Shown: positions 1 to 6,582 of the stretch, one piece after another
Position numbering within the stretch: position 1 is the stretch's first letter
How the letters are laid out: each line of letters starts with the position of its first letter
Source of the DNA: an uncultured Oscillospiraceae bacterium
Lineage (GTDB): Bacteria > Bacillota > Clostridia > Oscillospirales > Acutalibacteraceae
NCBI GenBank assembly: GCA_900550315.1
Contig: URRK01000080.1
Location: forward strand, 1 to 7,506
DNA: 7,506 bases
Direction of reading: 5' to 3'
Notes under the pieces: generated by a model
What the model saw: only the letters and a program-made list of their open reading frames with translations
Database searches by the model: none
Told to the model about the DNA's origin: nothing
Translations under genes and position numbers: made by a program

Positions 1-1782
1 TAAGCAGTGCGGCCCGTGGCCAATTAAATCGGCCCGGCCGGCGGCAAGCAGCGCCTTGGCAACAGCCGGCCGGTTTTCGGGCTTATAGTACTGCAGCAGG
101 GTGCGCTGCTGCTGTTTTTCGGCCGGAGTTTTGGCAACATAAACCGGTTTTAGGGTGTACGGGTCTAACCCCGTGTAGAACATACAGGTAGAAAGGGTAC
201 CCGGCGTGGGGTAAAAATCCTGCACCTGCTCGGGCCGAATGCCCTGTTTTTTTAAAAACACCGCCAGCTCTACCGCGTCCTTTAGCGTGCTGCCCGGGTG
301 GCTGGACATTAAATACGGCACCAAATACTGCTCTTTGCCAACGCTTTTGGTAAGCTCGTAAAACCGTTTTTGAAATTTTAAGTACGCCTCAATGTGCGGC
401 TTGCCCATTTTATCCAGCACCGGGGCCGAGCAATGCTCGGGCGCCACCTTTAGCTGGCCGCTGACATGGTACTGCACCAGCTCTTTAAAAAAGGCGTTGT
501 CGGTATCTTCTATTAAATAATCAAACCGAATGCCGGAGCGAATAAACACCCGTTTAATGCCGGGAATTTGCCGCACCTTTTGCAGCAGGTTTAGGTACGC
601 ACGGTGGTCTACCGTTAAATTTTTGCACGGGGTTGGGGCCAGGCACTTTTTGCCGCGGCACAGCCCCAGCTTTAGCTGCTTTTCGCACGAGGTGTGGCGA
701 AAATTTGCCGTAGGGCCGCCAACATCGTGAATATAGCCCTTAAAGCCAGGCATTTTGGTAAGCAGGCGTGCCTCGCTTAGCACCGACTGCTCGCTGCGCA
801 CCGAAATTTGCCGCCCCTGGTGAAAGGCAATAGAGCAAAAATTGCAGGCGCCAAAGCAGCCGCGATTGTGGGTAATAGAAAACTGCACCTCTTTAATAGC
901 GGGCACGCCGCCCTGCTTTTCGTAGCACGGGTGGTAGGTACGGGCGTAGGGCAGGGCGTAAACGGCGTCCAGCTCCTCGGTGCTCAGCGGCGGCATGGGT
1001 TTATTCTGCACTAAATATTCCCCGTTTTGCTGCAGCTGAATTAACACATTGCCGCGCACGGCGTCGTGCTCGTCGTACTCTACCCGGCAAGCGTTGGCGT
1101 AAGCGGTTTTGCTGGCCGCAACCTTTTCGGCCGAGGGCAGCATTATGCCGCGTATGCCCTCAATATTCCGGGTTTTGTAGCAGGTGCCTAAAATGTTGGT
1201 TAAATTTTCTACCGCAAGGCCGCGGTTTAAGCCCTCGGCAATTTGCAGCATGGACTTTTCGCCCATCCCAAAGGAGAGCAGATCGGCCCCGCTTTGCGTT
1301 AAAATAGAGGGAAACACCGCGTCGGCCCAATAATCGTAGTGGGCAAACCGGCGCAGCGAGGCCTCTAACCCCCCAATAATAATTGGAATATTTCCGTACG
1401 CCTGCCGCACCAGGGCGGTGTAAACGCAAACGGCGCGGTCCGGCCGGTTGCCGGCCTTGCCGCCGGGGGAATAAGCGTCCTCACTGCGCTTGCGTTTGGC
1501 GGGGGTGTAGTGCGCTACCATAGAATCAATATTCCCCGCGTTAATTAAAAACCCCAGCCGCGGGCGGCCCAGGCGGGTAACATCCCGCAGGGTGTGATAA
1601 TCGGGCTGCGCAATAATGCCAATGCGGTACCCGGCCGACTCTAAAACACGGGAGATAATTGCCGTACCGAACGAGGGGTGGTCTACATAAGCGTCCCCGG
1701 TAATAAAGCAAAAATCAACGCCGTCCCAGCCGCGCTTTTTTAAATCGCTTTGGCTAATGGGCAAAAAATCTGTTTTAACCAC
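1..1782 (-). CDS. YgiQ-family radical SAM protein (UPF0313), 3' end cut by the window edge
   Basis: The frame is open for 594 codons from a GTG start at 1782 to base 1 with no stop, so the C-terminus is missing. I read HNRGCFGACNFCSIAFHQGR, which carries the radical SAM CX3CX2C cluster (C309, C313, C316) expected to hold a 4Fe-4S centre and S-adenosylmethionine. Family hallmarks surround it: RGWDGVDFCFITGDAYVDHP near residues 17-36, DSMVAHYTP near 86-94, SPGGKAGNRPDRA near 105-117, and a second cysteine group (C366, C375, C380, C386) followed by DHRAY. The visible end, GHGPHCL, resembles the region near the family C-terminus, so probably only a short tail is lost. The start is fixed by AAGGAG at 1788-1793, five bases before the GTG. 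It follows ftsK by two bases and is probably co-translated. The family is widespread, and its substrate is unknown to me. Family assignment is firm; the reaction is not known. Confidence 0.95.
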   Translation of the reverse strand, partial: MVKTDFLPISQSDLKKRGWDGVDFCFITGDAYVDHPSFGTAIISRVLESAGYRIGIIAQPDYHTLRDVTRLGRPRLGFLINAGNIDSMVAHYTPAKRKRSEDAYSPGGKAGNRPDRAVCVYTALVRQAYGNIPIIIGGLEASLRRFAHYDYWADAVFPSILTQSGADLLSFGMGEKSMLQIAEGLNRGLAVENLTNILGTCYKTRNIEGIRGIMLPSAEKVAASKTAYANACRVEYDEHDAVRGNVLIQLQQNGEYLVQNKPMPPLSTEELDAVYALPYARTYHPCYEKQGGVPAIKEVQFSITHNRGCFGACNFCSIAFHQGRQISVRSEQSVLSEARLLTKMPGFKGYIHDVGGPTANFRHTSCEKQLKLGLCRGKKCLAPTPCKNLTVDHRAYLNLLQKVRQIPGIKRVFIRSGIRFDYLIEDTDNAFFKELVQYHVSGQLKVAPEHCSAPVLDKMGKPHIEAYLKFQKRFYELTKSVGKEQYLVPYLMSSHPGSTLKDAVELAVFLKKQGIRPEQVQDFYPTPGTLSTCMFYTGLDPYTLKPVYVAKTPAEKQQQRTLLQYYKPENRPAVAKALLAAGRADLIGHGPHCL

Positions 1783-1784
1783 CG

Positions 1785-4160
1785 TTACTCCTTGCCGGCC
1801 TGCCGCTCTAACAGCTGCGCCTTTGTCATTAACACCTTGCGCGGCTTAGAGCCCTCGTAAGGCCCTACCACGCCTAAGGATTCTAACTGGTCTACAATGC
1901 GGGCGGCACGGGCGTAGCCCAGCTTTAACCGCCGCTGCAGCAGCGAGGTAGAGGCCATGCCGGACTCCACCACACATTCAATTGCCTGCTCGATCATGGC
2001 GTCCAGCGCTTCGCCGTCGGCGGCGTCGCCGCCTTTTTGCCCTTTCTCATTTTGGGCTGCGGCCAGCTTTTCAATTTCGTCGCTCACGGCGTTGTCGTAG
2101 GCGCTTTCGCCGTCCCCGTGCGATTTAATAAATTCAACAACCGATTCTACTTCCTCATCGCTTACAAAGCAGCCCTGCACGCGGGTAGGCTTGTTGGCGC
2201 CAACCGGGCAAAACAGCATATCGCCCTTGCCCAGCAGCTTTTCGGCGCCGCCAATATCTAAAATAGTGCGGCTATCGGTTTGGGAGGAAACCGCAAACGC
2301 AATGCGCGAGGGCACATTGGCCTTAATTAACCCGGTTACAACATCTACCGACGGGCGCTGCGTGGCAATAATCAGGTGCATACCGGCGGCACGCGCCTTT
2401 TGGGCAATGCGGCAAATGGCGTCCTCCACATCCTTCGAGGCCGTCATCATTAAATCGGCCAGCTCGTCAATAATAATTACAACCTGCGGCATACGAACCA
2501 TGTCGTCGCTCATATCCGCCAAATGGTTATACCCCTCTAAATTCCGCACGTCATTTTCGGCAAACAGGCGGTAGCGCCGCTCCATTTCCTGCACGGCCCA
2601 GCCCAAAGCGCCGGCCGCCTTGCGCGGGTCGGTTACCACCGGAACCAACAGGTGGGGGATCCCGTTATAAATACTAAGCTCTACCACCTTGGGGTCAATC
2701 ATTAAAAACTTAACCTCGTCCGGCGTGGCGCGGTAAAGCAGGCTCATAATAATGGTATTAATGCAAACCGATTTACCCGAGCCGGTAGAGCCGGCAATTA
2801 GCCCGTGGGGCATTTTGGCAATATCGGCCACAACCGCCTTGCCGGCAATATCCCGCCCCATGGCAACCGTTAGCTTGCTTTTGGCGTTTTGAAATTCGGG
2901 GGATTCTATAATTTCCCGCACGCCAACCATGGCGTTGGCCTTGTTGGGCACCTCAATGCCAACGGCGGCCTTGTTTGGAATAGGCGCCTCTATTCGCACG
3001 CCGGCCGTTGCCAAATTCAGGGCAATATCATCGGCCAGGCCGGTTATTTTGCTAATTTTAACCCCGGCCGAGGGCTGCAGCTCGTAACGGGTAACCGTTG
3101 GGCCGCGGCTAATATCCAGCACCCGGGTTTCTACCCCAAAGCTGCGCAGCACATCTACCAAATTTTCGGCCGTGGCGCGCAGCTCTTTTTCCGAGGTGGC
3201 GCCGGCGGGGCGCTTATTCTCCTTTAACAGGCTAAGGGGTGGAAAGCTGTAGCTTTCGCCCGCGGGCTCGGTCGGCTTTTCCTCCGCGGCGTTGGCTTTG
3301 GTTTCGTCCTCCGCCTTAGGCGGCTCCTCCAAAGCCTTTGGCTGCGGCTCGGTTTCCGGCTCAACCGGGGGCTCTGCCTCAAAAAGCCCTTTTTGGTGCG
3401 GCTCGGCTTCCGGCTCCGGCAGCGGCTCGGCCGCCTTTTTTTTGCCTTTTTCGGCCTTTTTCGGCGGCTCGTCATCCAGCGGAATATCCCACTTAGAGGG
3501 GTCCTCCTTGGCCTTTTCAGCCTGCCGCTCTTTGGCGGCACGGTAATTTTCCTGCGCTTGGGTCTCAATTTTTTTAACCGGACGGGCCAGCGCCTGCAGC
3601 AGCCGCATTAGCGTGGTACCGGTTATTAGCATTAATAAAATAAAAAGCAGCAAACAAACTACAACCGCGGCGCCAACCTTGCCAAAGGCCCGAAACAGCA
3701 AATTGCCAAACAAGGCCCCAACAAAGCCGCCGCCCTTAATTTCTACCCCCGCGCGGTAAGCCGCTAAAAGGTGCTCACCGTAGGTTTCCAGCGTTAGCTC
3801 CGAGGTTCTAAAAACATCTACCGCCGCCTGAAACAGCACCACAAAGCCAATCCCCTCGGCCAGCCGAACCCCAAAGTTCGGGCGAGGCCGGTCAATGGCG
3901 CAAAAAACGGCGGCCGCAAAGGCAAAAACGGGCAATATGTAAGCGCATATTCCGCTAATGCCAAACAGGGCGTTGTGCATAAAGGTCCAGGCGCTTTTGC
4001 CCTTAACAAAAACTAAAAAAATAAGCAGCACCGCCAGCGCAAACAGCAGCAGCGCCCAAAGCTCCCGCCGCCCCTGCTGCGCCTGCTGCGTTCTGGAGCC
4101 GGCAATTTCGGTTGCGGTGGCGCTTCTTTTCTTTTTCGGTGCAGATTTTTTGGTTGCCAT
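1785..4160 (-). CDS. ftsK: DNA translocase FtsK/SpoIIIE
   Basis: A membrane-anchored ATPase that pumps chromosomal DNA through the closing septum at division, or into the forespore in sporulating relatives. The 791-residue protein has the full FtsK/SpoIIIE layout. A basic N-terminus precedes hydrophobic segments near residues 34-52, 61-88, 100-116 and 150-182 (the four-helix anchor). A charged linker rich in Pro, Glu and Lys runs from about 195 to 305. The motor follows: Walker A GSTGSGKS at 457-464, Walker B VIIIDELADL with D565 and E566, then IIATQRPSVDVVTG near 597-610. The C-terminal winged-helix gamma domain (about 718-785) recognises polar DNA signals in the family. The length is normal. 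The ATG is preceded by an atypical G-rich Shine-Dalgarno (GGGGGGAAG, 4170-4178). tepA lies upstream and a radical SAM gene directly downstream. The sequence alone does not separate a vegetative FtsK from SpoIIIE; the tepA neighbour favours the SpoIIIE type. Confidence 0.97.
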   Translation of the reverse strand: MATKKSAPKKKRSATATEIAGSRTQQAQQGRRELWALLLFALAVLLIFLVFVKGKSAWTFMHNALFGISGICAYILPVFAFAAAVFCAIDRPRPNFGVRLAEGIGFVVLFQAAVDVFRTSELTLETYGEHLLAAYRAGVEIKGGGFVGALFGNLLFRAFGKVGAAVVVCLLLFILLMLITGTTLMRLLQALARPVKKIETQAQENYRAAKERQAEKAKEDPSKWDIPLDDEPPKKAEKGKKKAAEPLPEPEAEPHQKGLFEAEPPVEPETEPQPKALEEPPKAEDETKANAAEEKPTEPAGESYSFPPLSLLKENKRPAGATSEKELRATAENLVDVLRSFGVETRVLDISRGPTVTRYELQPSAGVKISKITGLADDIALNLATAGVRIEAPIPNKAAVGIEVPNKANAMVGVREIIESPEFQNAKSKLTVAMGRDIAGKAVVADIAKMPHGLIAGSTGSGKSVCINTIIMSLLYRATPDEVKFLMIDPKVVELSIYNGIPHLLVPVVTDPRKAAGALGWAVQEMERRYRLFAENDVRNLEGYNHLADMSDDMVRMPQVVIIIDELADLMMTASKDVEDAICRIAQKARAAGMHLIIATQRPSVDVVTGLIKANVPSRIAFAVSSQTDSRTILDIGGAEKLLGKGDMLFCPVGANKPTRVQGCFVSDEEVESVVEFIKSHGDGESAYDNAVSDEIEKLAAAQNEKGQKGGDAADGEALDAMIEQAIECVVESGMASTSLLQRRLKLGYARAARIVDQLESLGVVGPYEGSKPRKVLMTKAQLLERQAGKE
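1788..1793 (-). promoter_or_regulatory. Ribosome binding site of the YgiQ-family gene, inside the end of ftsK
   Basis: AAGGAG on the minus strand lies five bases upstream of GTG at 1782. It is made from the last two sense codons of ftsK (AAG GAG, then TAA). This supports the GTG as the true start and suggests that translation of the two genes is coupled. Confidence 0.85.
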
Positions 4161-4239
4161 AATAAAAAACTTCCCCCCGTAAAGGTTGTGTGTAAGGTTT
4201 TGTTGTAACGGTTATTTTAAATAAAAAGCGTAATAATGT

Positions 4240-4245
4240 ATTATA
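4240..4245 (-). promoter_or_regulatory. Possible -10 box of an ftsK promoter
   Basis: The minus strand reads TATAAT at 4245-4240, about 80 bases upstream of the ftsK ATG. No good -35 box lies 16-18 bases further up; that position is filled by a GC-rich palindrome. It is either an activator-dependent or weak promoter, or a chance match in AT-rich DNA. Confidence 0.4.
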
Positions 4246-4252
4246 ACGCAGT

Positions 4253-4265
4253 GTGCGTAACGCAC
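4253..4265. repeat. Perfect palindrome GTGCGT-A-ACGCAC upstream of ftsK
   Basis: Two 6-bp arms flank one central base. It lies seven bases upstream of the possible ftsK -10 box, where a spacer and -35 box would be. A further ACGCA at 4246-4250 pairs with TGCGT at 4254-4258, giving ACGCA-n3-TGCGT-n-ACGCA. This is operator-like in size and place, but no regulator can be named from it. Confidence 0.45.
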
Positions 4266-4459
4266 GCGGGCGCGGCGGTTTAAACACATGTCACCCGCAG
4301 CCGAACCCGCCTAAAAGGGCAAAATAACGGCTCTTTTGTTCGCTAACTTTGCAAGGTGTAACAGGTTACCAAGGCTTTTTACAACGCTGTGCCCGCACTT
4401 AAATTTTTGCTTTAAAATCAGCGTTCGCTGCGTGTGCCGCGGTTATGTAACCGGCGGGG

Positions 4460-5254
4460 TTATTTTTGCGCCCCGCCCTTGGGGCCGTTTGGCGCCGGTT
4501 TGGTTTTTTGCTCGCTTTCAATAAAACTGTAAAGGCGGGCTAATGCGTCGCTTAAGCTGCCAACGCTGTTAATTAGGCCAATATCAGCCGCCTCCTGCCC
4601 GCATAAAACGGTGCCCATGTCGGTAGCCAGCTCGCCGGTGTTCATCATTAGCTCGGTAAGCTTTTTTGCCGAAACCCCCGAATGGCCGGTAATAAAATCG
4701 GTAATGCGCTCCTGCATTTTAGAAAAATAGTTTAAGGTTTGCGGCACGCCCAGCACCAGCCCGTTGGTACGAACCGGGTGCACCGTCATGGTGGCCGACG
4801 GCACAATAAACGAATACCTTGCCGAAACCGCCAGCGGAATGCCAATAGAATGGCCGCCGCCCAAAACCAGCGAAACAGTAGGCTTTTTCATGCCGGCAAT
4901 CAGCTCAGCTAAGGCCAGCCCGGCTTCAACATCACCGCCAACGGTGTTTAAAACAACCAGCATGCCGTCAATGCCCGGGTCCTCCTCTACCGCCACCAAT
5001 TGCGGAATTAAATGCTCGTACCGGGTGGCCTTGGTGCCGGAGGGCAGCTGAATGTGGCCTTCAATCTCCCCCGCTATGGTTAGGCAGTGCAGGGTAAACC
5101 GCCCGTCCGACTGCGTAACCGAGCCAAACTCTTTAATTTGCTCGGTTTTGCTTTCGGTTTTTTCGTTACCTTCGGTTTTTTCCGCCTTTTCGTTATTTTC
5201 GGTATTCTCGGCGTTTTGGCTGCCGTTTTGGTTTTTTGCATATTCGGAAAGCAT
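4460..5254 (-). CDS. tepA: TepA-type ClpP-family serine protease
   Basis: A paralogue of the ClpP peptidase, of the type called translocation-enhancing protein TepA (YmfB) in Bacillus. There it lies next to spoIIIE and has been linked to protein export and spore functions. Residue numbers here count from the upstream GTG; subtract 5 for the start I prefer. The core opens with HCLTIAGEIEGH (61-72). The catalytic serine sits in GGGHSIG (S141), the histidine in MTVHPV (H164), and D217 in ELATDMG is the likely acid, so the triad appears complete. LNTVGGDVEAGLALAE (107-122) is a strong TepA signature. Residues 13-46 are a low-complexity stretch of Asn, Glu, Lys and Thr. I chose ATG at 5254 (264 residues) because AAAGGTGG at 5266-5273 precedes it; the GTG at 5269 lies inside that ribosome binding site. 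No signal peptide or membrane helix is seen. Its natural substrate is unknown. Confidence 0.92.
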   Translation of the reverse strand: MLSEYAKNQNGSQNAENTENNEKAEKTEGNEKTESKTEQIKEFGSVTQSDGRFTLHCLTIAGEIEGHIQLPSGTKATRYEHLIPQLVAVEEDPGIDGMLVVLNTVGGDVEAGLALAELIAGMKKPTVSLVLGGGHSIGIPLAVSARYSFIVPSATMTVHPVRTNGLVLGVPQTLNYFSKMQERITDFITGHSGVSAKKLTELMMNTGELATDMGTVLCGQEAADIGLINSVGSLSDALARLYSFIESEQKTKPAPNGPKGGAQK

Positions 5255-5265
5255 TTTAAATAAAA

Positions 5266-5273
5266 CCACCTTT
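5266..5273 (-). promoter_or_regulatory. Ribosome binding site of tepA
   Basis: AAAGGTGG on the minus strand, 11 bases before the ATG at 5254. A longer reading from GTG at 5269 would start inside this site, so the site decides for the shorter protein beginning MLSEYAKNQN. Confidence 0.7.
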
Positions 5274-5323
5274 ATTCCAGTTTGGTTTTATTATTTGCAA
5301 ACCGCGCATACAAATACATTATA

Positions 5324-5352
5324 ATTATACTATTTTTACCCCCTGTTTGCAA
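5324..5352 (-). promoter_or_regulatory. SigA-type promoter of tepA
   Basis: The minus strand reads TTGCAA (5352-5347), 17 bases, then TATAAT (5329-5324). The -10 box is perfect and the -35 box matches TTGACA at four of six positions. Transcription would begin near 5317, giving an untranslated leader of about 60 bases. A second overlapping TATAAT lies at 5323-5318. The -35 box is inside a 16-bp palindrome. Confidence 0.75.
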
Positions 5353-5360
5353 GTGCAAAC
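5345..5360. repeat. 16-bp palindrome GTTTGCA-AG-TGCAAAC over the tepA -35 box
   Basis: Two perfect 7-bp arms around AG. A related TTTGCAAAC occurs at 5294-5302, downstream of the tepA transcription start. The position over a -35 box is typical of a repressor operator. The binding protein is unknown. Confidence 0.55.
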
Positions 5361-5391
5361 TTTTAAAGCCGGGCGGGCAAGGGCTGCGCCG

Positions 5392-5413
5392 GCCAAAGCC
5401 TGTAAGCTTTGGC
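5392..5413. repeat. Inverted repeat GCCAAAGC-n6-GCTTTGGC in the divergent gap
   Basis: Perfect 8-bp arms (5392-5399 and 5406-5413) around CTGTAA, between the two divergent promoters. No T-tract follows directly on either strand, so it is not a standard terminator. GCCAAAGCC recurs at 5429-5437. Confidence 0.5.
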
Positions 5414-5427
5414 AAAATTTTAAAGCG

Positions 5428-5463
5428 AGCCAAAGCCCGGCGCAATTTTGGCTTTAATTTTTT
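5428..5463 (+). terminator. Terminator-like hairpin between the divergent promoters
   Basis: AGCCAAA (5428-5434) pairs with TTTGGCT (5447-5453) around a 12-base loop, followed by TTAATTTTTT (six T at 5458-5463). This has the form of a plus-strand intrinsic terminator, yet no plus-strand gene lies upstream. It could stop antisense read-through before the rightward promoter, or end a small RNA. The stem is only 7 bp, so confidence is low. Confidence 0.35.
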
Positions 5464-5492
5464 GCCGCGGCATTATTTTTTTGGCCAAATAC

Positions 5493-5521
5493 TTGAAAGT
5501 GGAGGTAAAATAGATTATAAT
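5493..5521 (+). promoter_or_regulatory. SigA-type promoter of the CofE-like gene
   Basis: TTGAAA (5493-5498), 17 bases, TATAAT (5516-5521). Five of six -35 bases and all -10 bases match consensus at ideal spacing. Transcription should start near 5528, leaving a leader of about 100 bases before ATG 5627. Confidence 0.85.
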
Positions 5522-5550
5522 AAGGGTTATTGGCTCGGCCGCGCAGGGCC

Positions 5551-5570
5551 GGCAGGGGCTTTGCCCCGCC
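5551..5570 (+). promoter_or_regulatory. GC-rich hairpin in the 5' leader of the CofE-like gene
   Basis: GGC-A-GGGGC-TTT-GCCCC-GCC forms a strong stem-loop with one bulged A, about 25 bases into the predicted transcript and 55 bases before the start codon. No known riboswitch class is recognised. It may only stabilise the 5' end of the mRNA. Confidence 0.45.
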
Positions 5571-5626
5571 GAACCCGCCAGGCGCAGTGCCGGTGCTGCC
5601 AATTAAAAAACAAAGGAGCCTTTAAA

Positions 5627-6373
5627 ATGCAAACTCCGGATATGTCTGCGTTTGTACCAAACCAAGGTAAAAAATTAATTGTTGAAACCTCCTACGGGAA
5701 GTTTGCCCGCTACCCCATTAAAACCCACGTTGTTACAAAGGACGATAACTTAATTGACATTATGGACAAATATGTTATGCCCTATTTAACCGAGGGGGAC
5801 GGCATTTTTTTAAGCGAAAAAATGGTTGCCATCAGCCAGGGCCGCGCCTGGGATATTGACGAGATTAAGCCCTCCCGGCTGGCTAAATTTTTAGTTAAGT
5901 TTGTTACCAAATCGCCCTATGGCATTGGGCTTGGCAGCCCCTGGACCATGGAATTAGCACTGCGCGATTGCGGCGTGTTCCGCATTTTATTGGGTTGCTT
6001 TTGTGCCGCCGTTACCAAGCCGTTTGGCATTAAGGGCGTGTTTTACAATGTGGTTGGCCCCAAAGCCCGCGCCATAGACGGCCCGGGCGAATATGTTATT
6101 CCCCCCTACAACCACTACGCCAAAATGGCCCCGCTGGAGCCGGATAAGGTTTGCAGGGAGCTGGCCGAGCACACCGGCTGCTATGTTGTAATTATGGATA
6201 CCAACGACATTGGCTGCGAGGTTTTAGGTAAATCAAACGATATTACCGTAGAGCAGGTTCGCGAAATGTTCCACGATAACCCGTTAGATCAATCGGACCA
6301 GCAGACCCCCATTGCCATTGCCCGCAAAATGCCCGACGACGCCGTAGAGCCCACCGCCGAGCCGCAGGCGTAA
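5627..6373 (+). CDS. CofE-like protein (F420-0:gamma-glutamyl ligase superfamily)
   Basis: A complete 248-residue protein, probably cytosolic. AAAGGAG at 5612-5618 is eight bases before ATG 5627; the frame is open further upstream to 5282, but that part runs through the tepA promoter and is not coding. Residues 52-90 (YLTEGDGIFLSEKMVAISQGR, then the EIKPSRLAKFL stretch) resemble the N-terminal core of CofE, the enzyme that adds glutamate to coenzyme F420 with GTP. The later part differs: KPFGIKGVFY and ARAIDGPGEYVIPPYNHYAK (about 131-166), VVIMDTNDIG (187-196), and PLDQSDQQTPIAIARK (219-234). I do not see the ANAG-type or DTxGRPWR-type motifs of true CofE. Clostridia of this kind are not expected to make F420, so it may ligate an amino acid to another substrate. 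It has its own promoter and terminator. Superfamily is likely; the reaction is unknown. Confidence 0.8.
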   Translation: MQTPDMSAFVPNQGKKLIVETSYGKFARYPIKTHVVTKDDNLIDIMDKYVMPYLTEGDGIFLSEKMVAISQGRAWDIDEIKPSRLAKFLVKFVTKSPYGIGLGSPWTMELALRDCGVFRILLGCFCAAVTKPFGIKGVFYNVVGPKARAIDGPGEYVIPPYNHYAKMAPLEPDKVCRELAEHTGCYVVIMDTNDIGCEVLGKSNDITVEQVREMFHDNPLDQSDQQTPIAIARKMPDDAVEPTAEPQA

Positions 6374-6385
6374 AAGTTAACCCCC

Positions 6386-6417
6386 AAAGCCGGCACAAGC
6401 TTGCCGGCTTTTGTTTT
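6386..6417 (+). terminator. Intrinsic terminator after the CofE-like gene
   Basis: AAAGCCGGCA (6386-6395), loop CAAGCT, TGCCGGCTTT (6402-6411), then TGTTTT. A perfect 10-bp stem with a T-rich tail, 12 bases after the stop codon. It separates this gene from the pyrophosphatase gene. Confidence 0.9.
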
Positions 6418-6570
6418 CATTTGTTTCAATAAACCGCGGAACCAACCACAACCAATAAACCTTTAGCCAACTAACCGGACCCAAAACGGCCAGCCCGGCA
6501 CACCATTTTTCAGCTCCGCGTTTTTGGCCGTTAAAGGGCCAAGGCCCTGTTTTGGCTGCATTATTTAAAA
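6418..6570 (+). other. Leader region of ppa, A- and C-rich, with inverted repeats
   Basis: No gene and no convincing promoter is seen, although the strong terminator upstream means ppa needs one here. Bases 6438-6480 are poor in G and T and repeat AACC several times. AACGGCCA (6485-6492) and TGGCCGTT (6525-6532) form an 8-bp inverted repeat with a 32-base loop. AGGGCCAAGGCCCT (6534-6547) is a second, short palindrome. Confidence 0.5.
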
Positions 6571-6582
6571 AAGGAGCCTATT

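Larger units (their letters stand above)
4161..4459. other. 300-bp gap between tepA and ftsK
   Basis: I see no credible gene here; the short open frames in the gap have no ribosome binding site and run into tepA or ftsK on the wrong strand or frame. The region holds a possible ftsK -10 box, a perfect palindrome (4253-4265) and several small inverted repeats: GTAAC-AG-GTTAC at 4358-4369, CAGCG-TT-CGCTG at 4419-4430, and GGTTA-TG-TAACC at 4441-4452 just past the tepA stop. On the minus strand the 4419-4430 hairpin is followed by ATTTT, so it could be a weak terminator after tepA. No strong terminator is seen, and read-through from tepA into ftsK is plausible. Confidence 0.6.

Noticed and set aside
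2191..2574. 127-residue plus-strand frame within ftsK
   Set aside because: It lies opposite the highly conserved FtsK motor domain and has no ribosome binding site or family resemblance.
3224..3568. Arg- and Pro-rich open frames on both strands over the ftsK linker
   Set aside because: They are shadows of the repetitive Pro/Glu/Lys linker codons of FtsK, whose own frame is intact across the region.
5255..5269. GTG start giving tepA five more residues
   Set aside because: The GTG lies within the AAAGGTGG ribosome binding site that serves the ATG at 5254.
5282..5626. 115-residue N-terminal extension of the CofE-like protein
   Set aside because: It would be translated through both divergent promoters and two hairpins, while ATG 5627 has a good ribosome binding site and begins the conserved protein.
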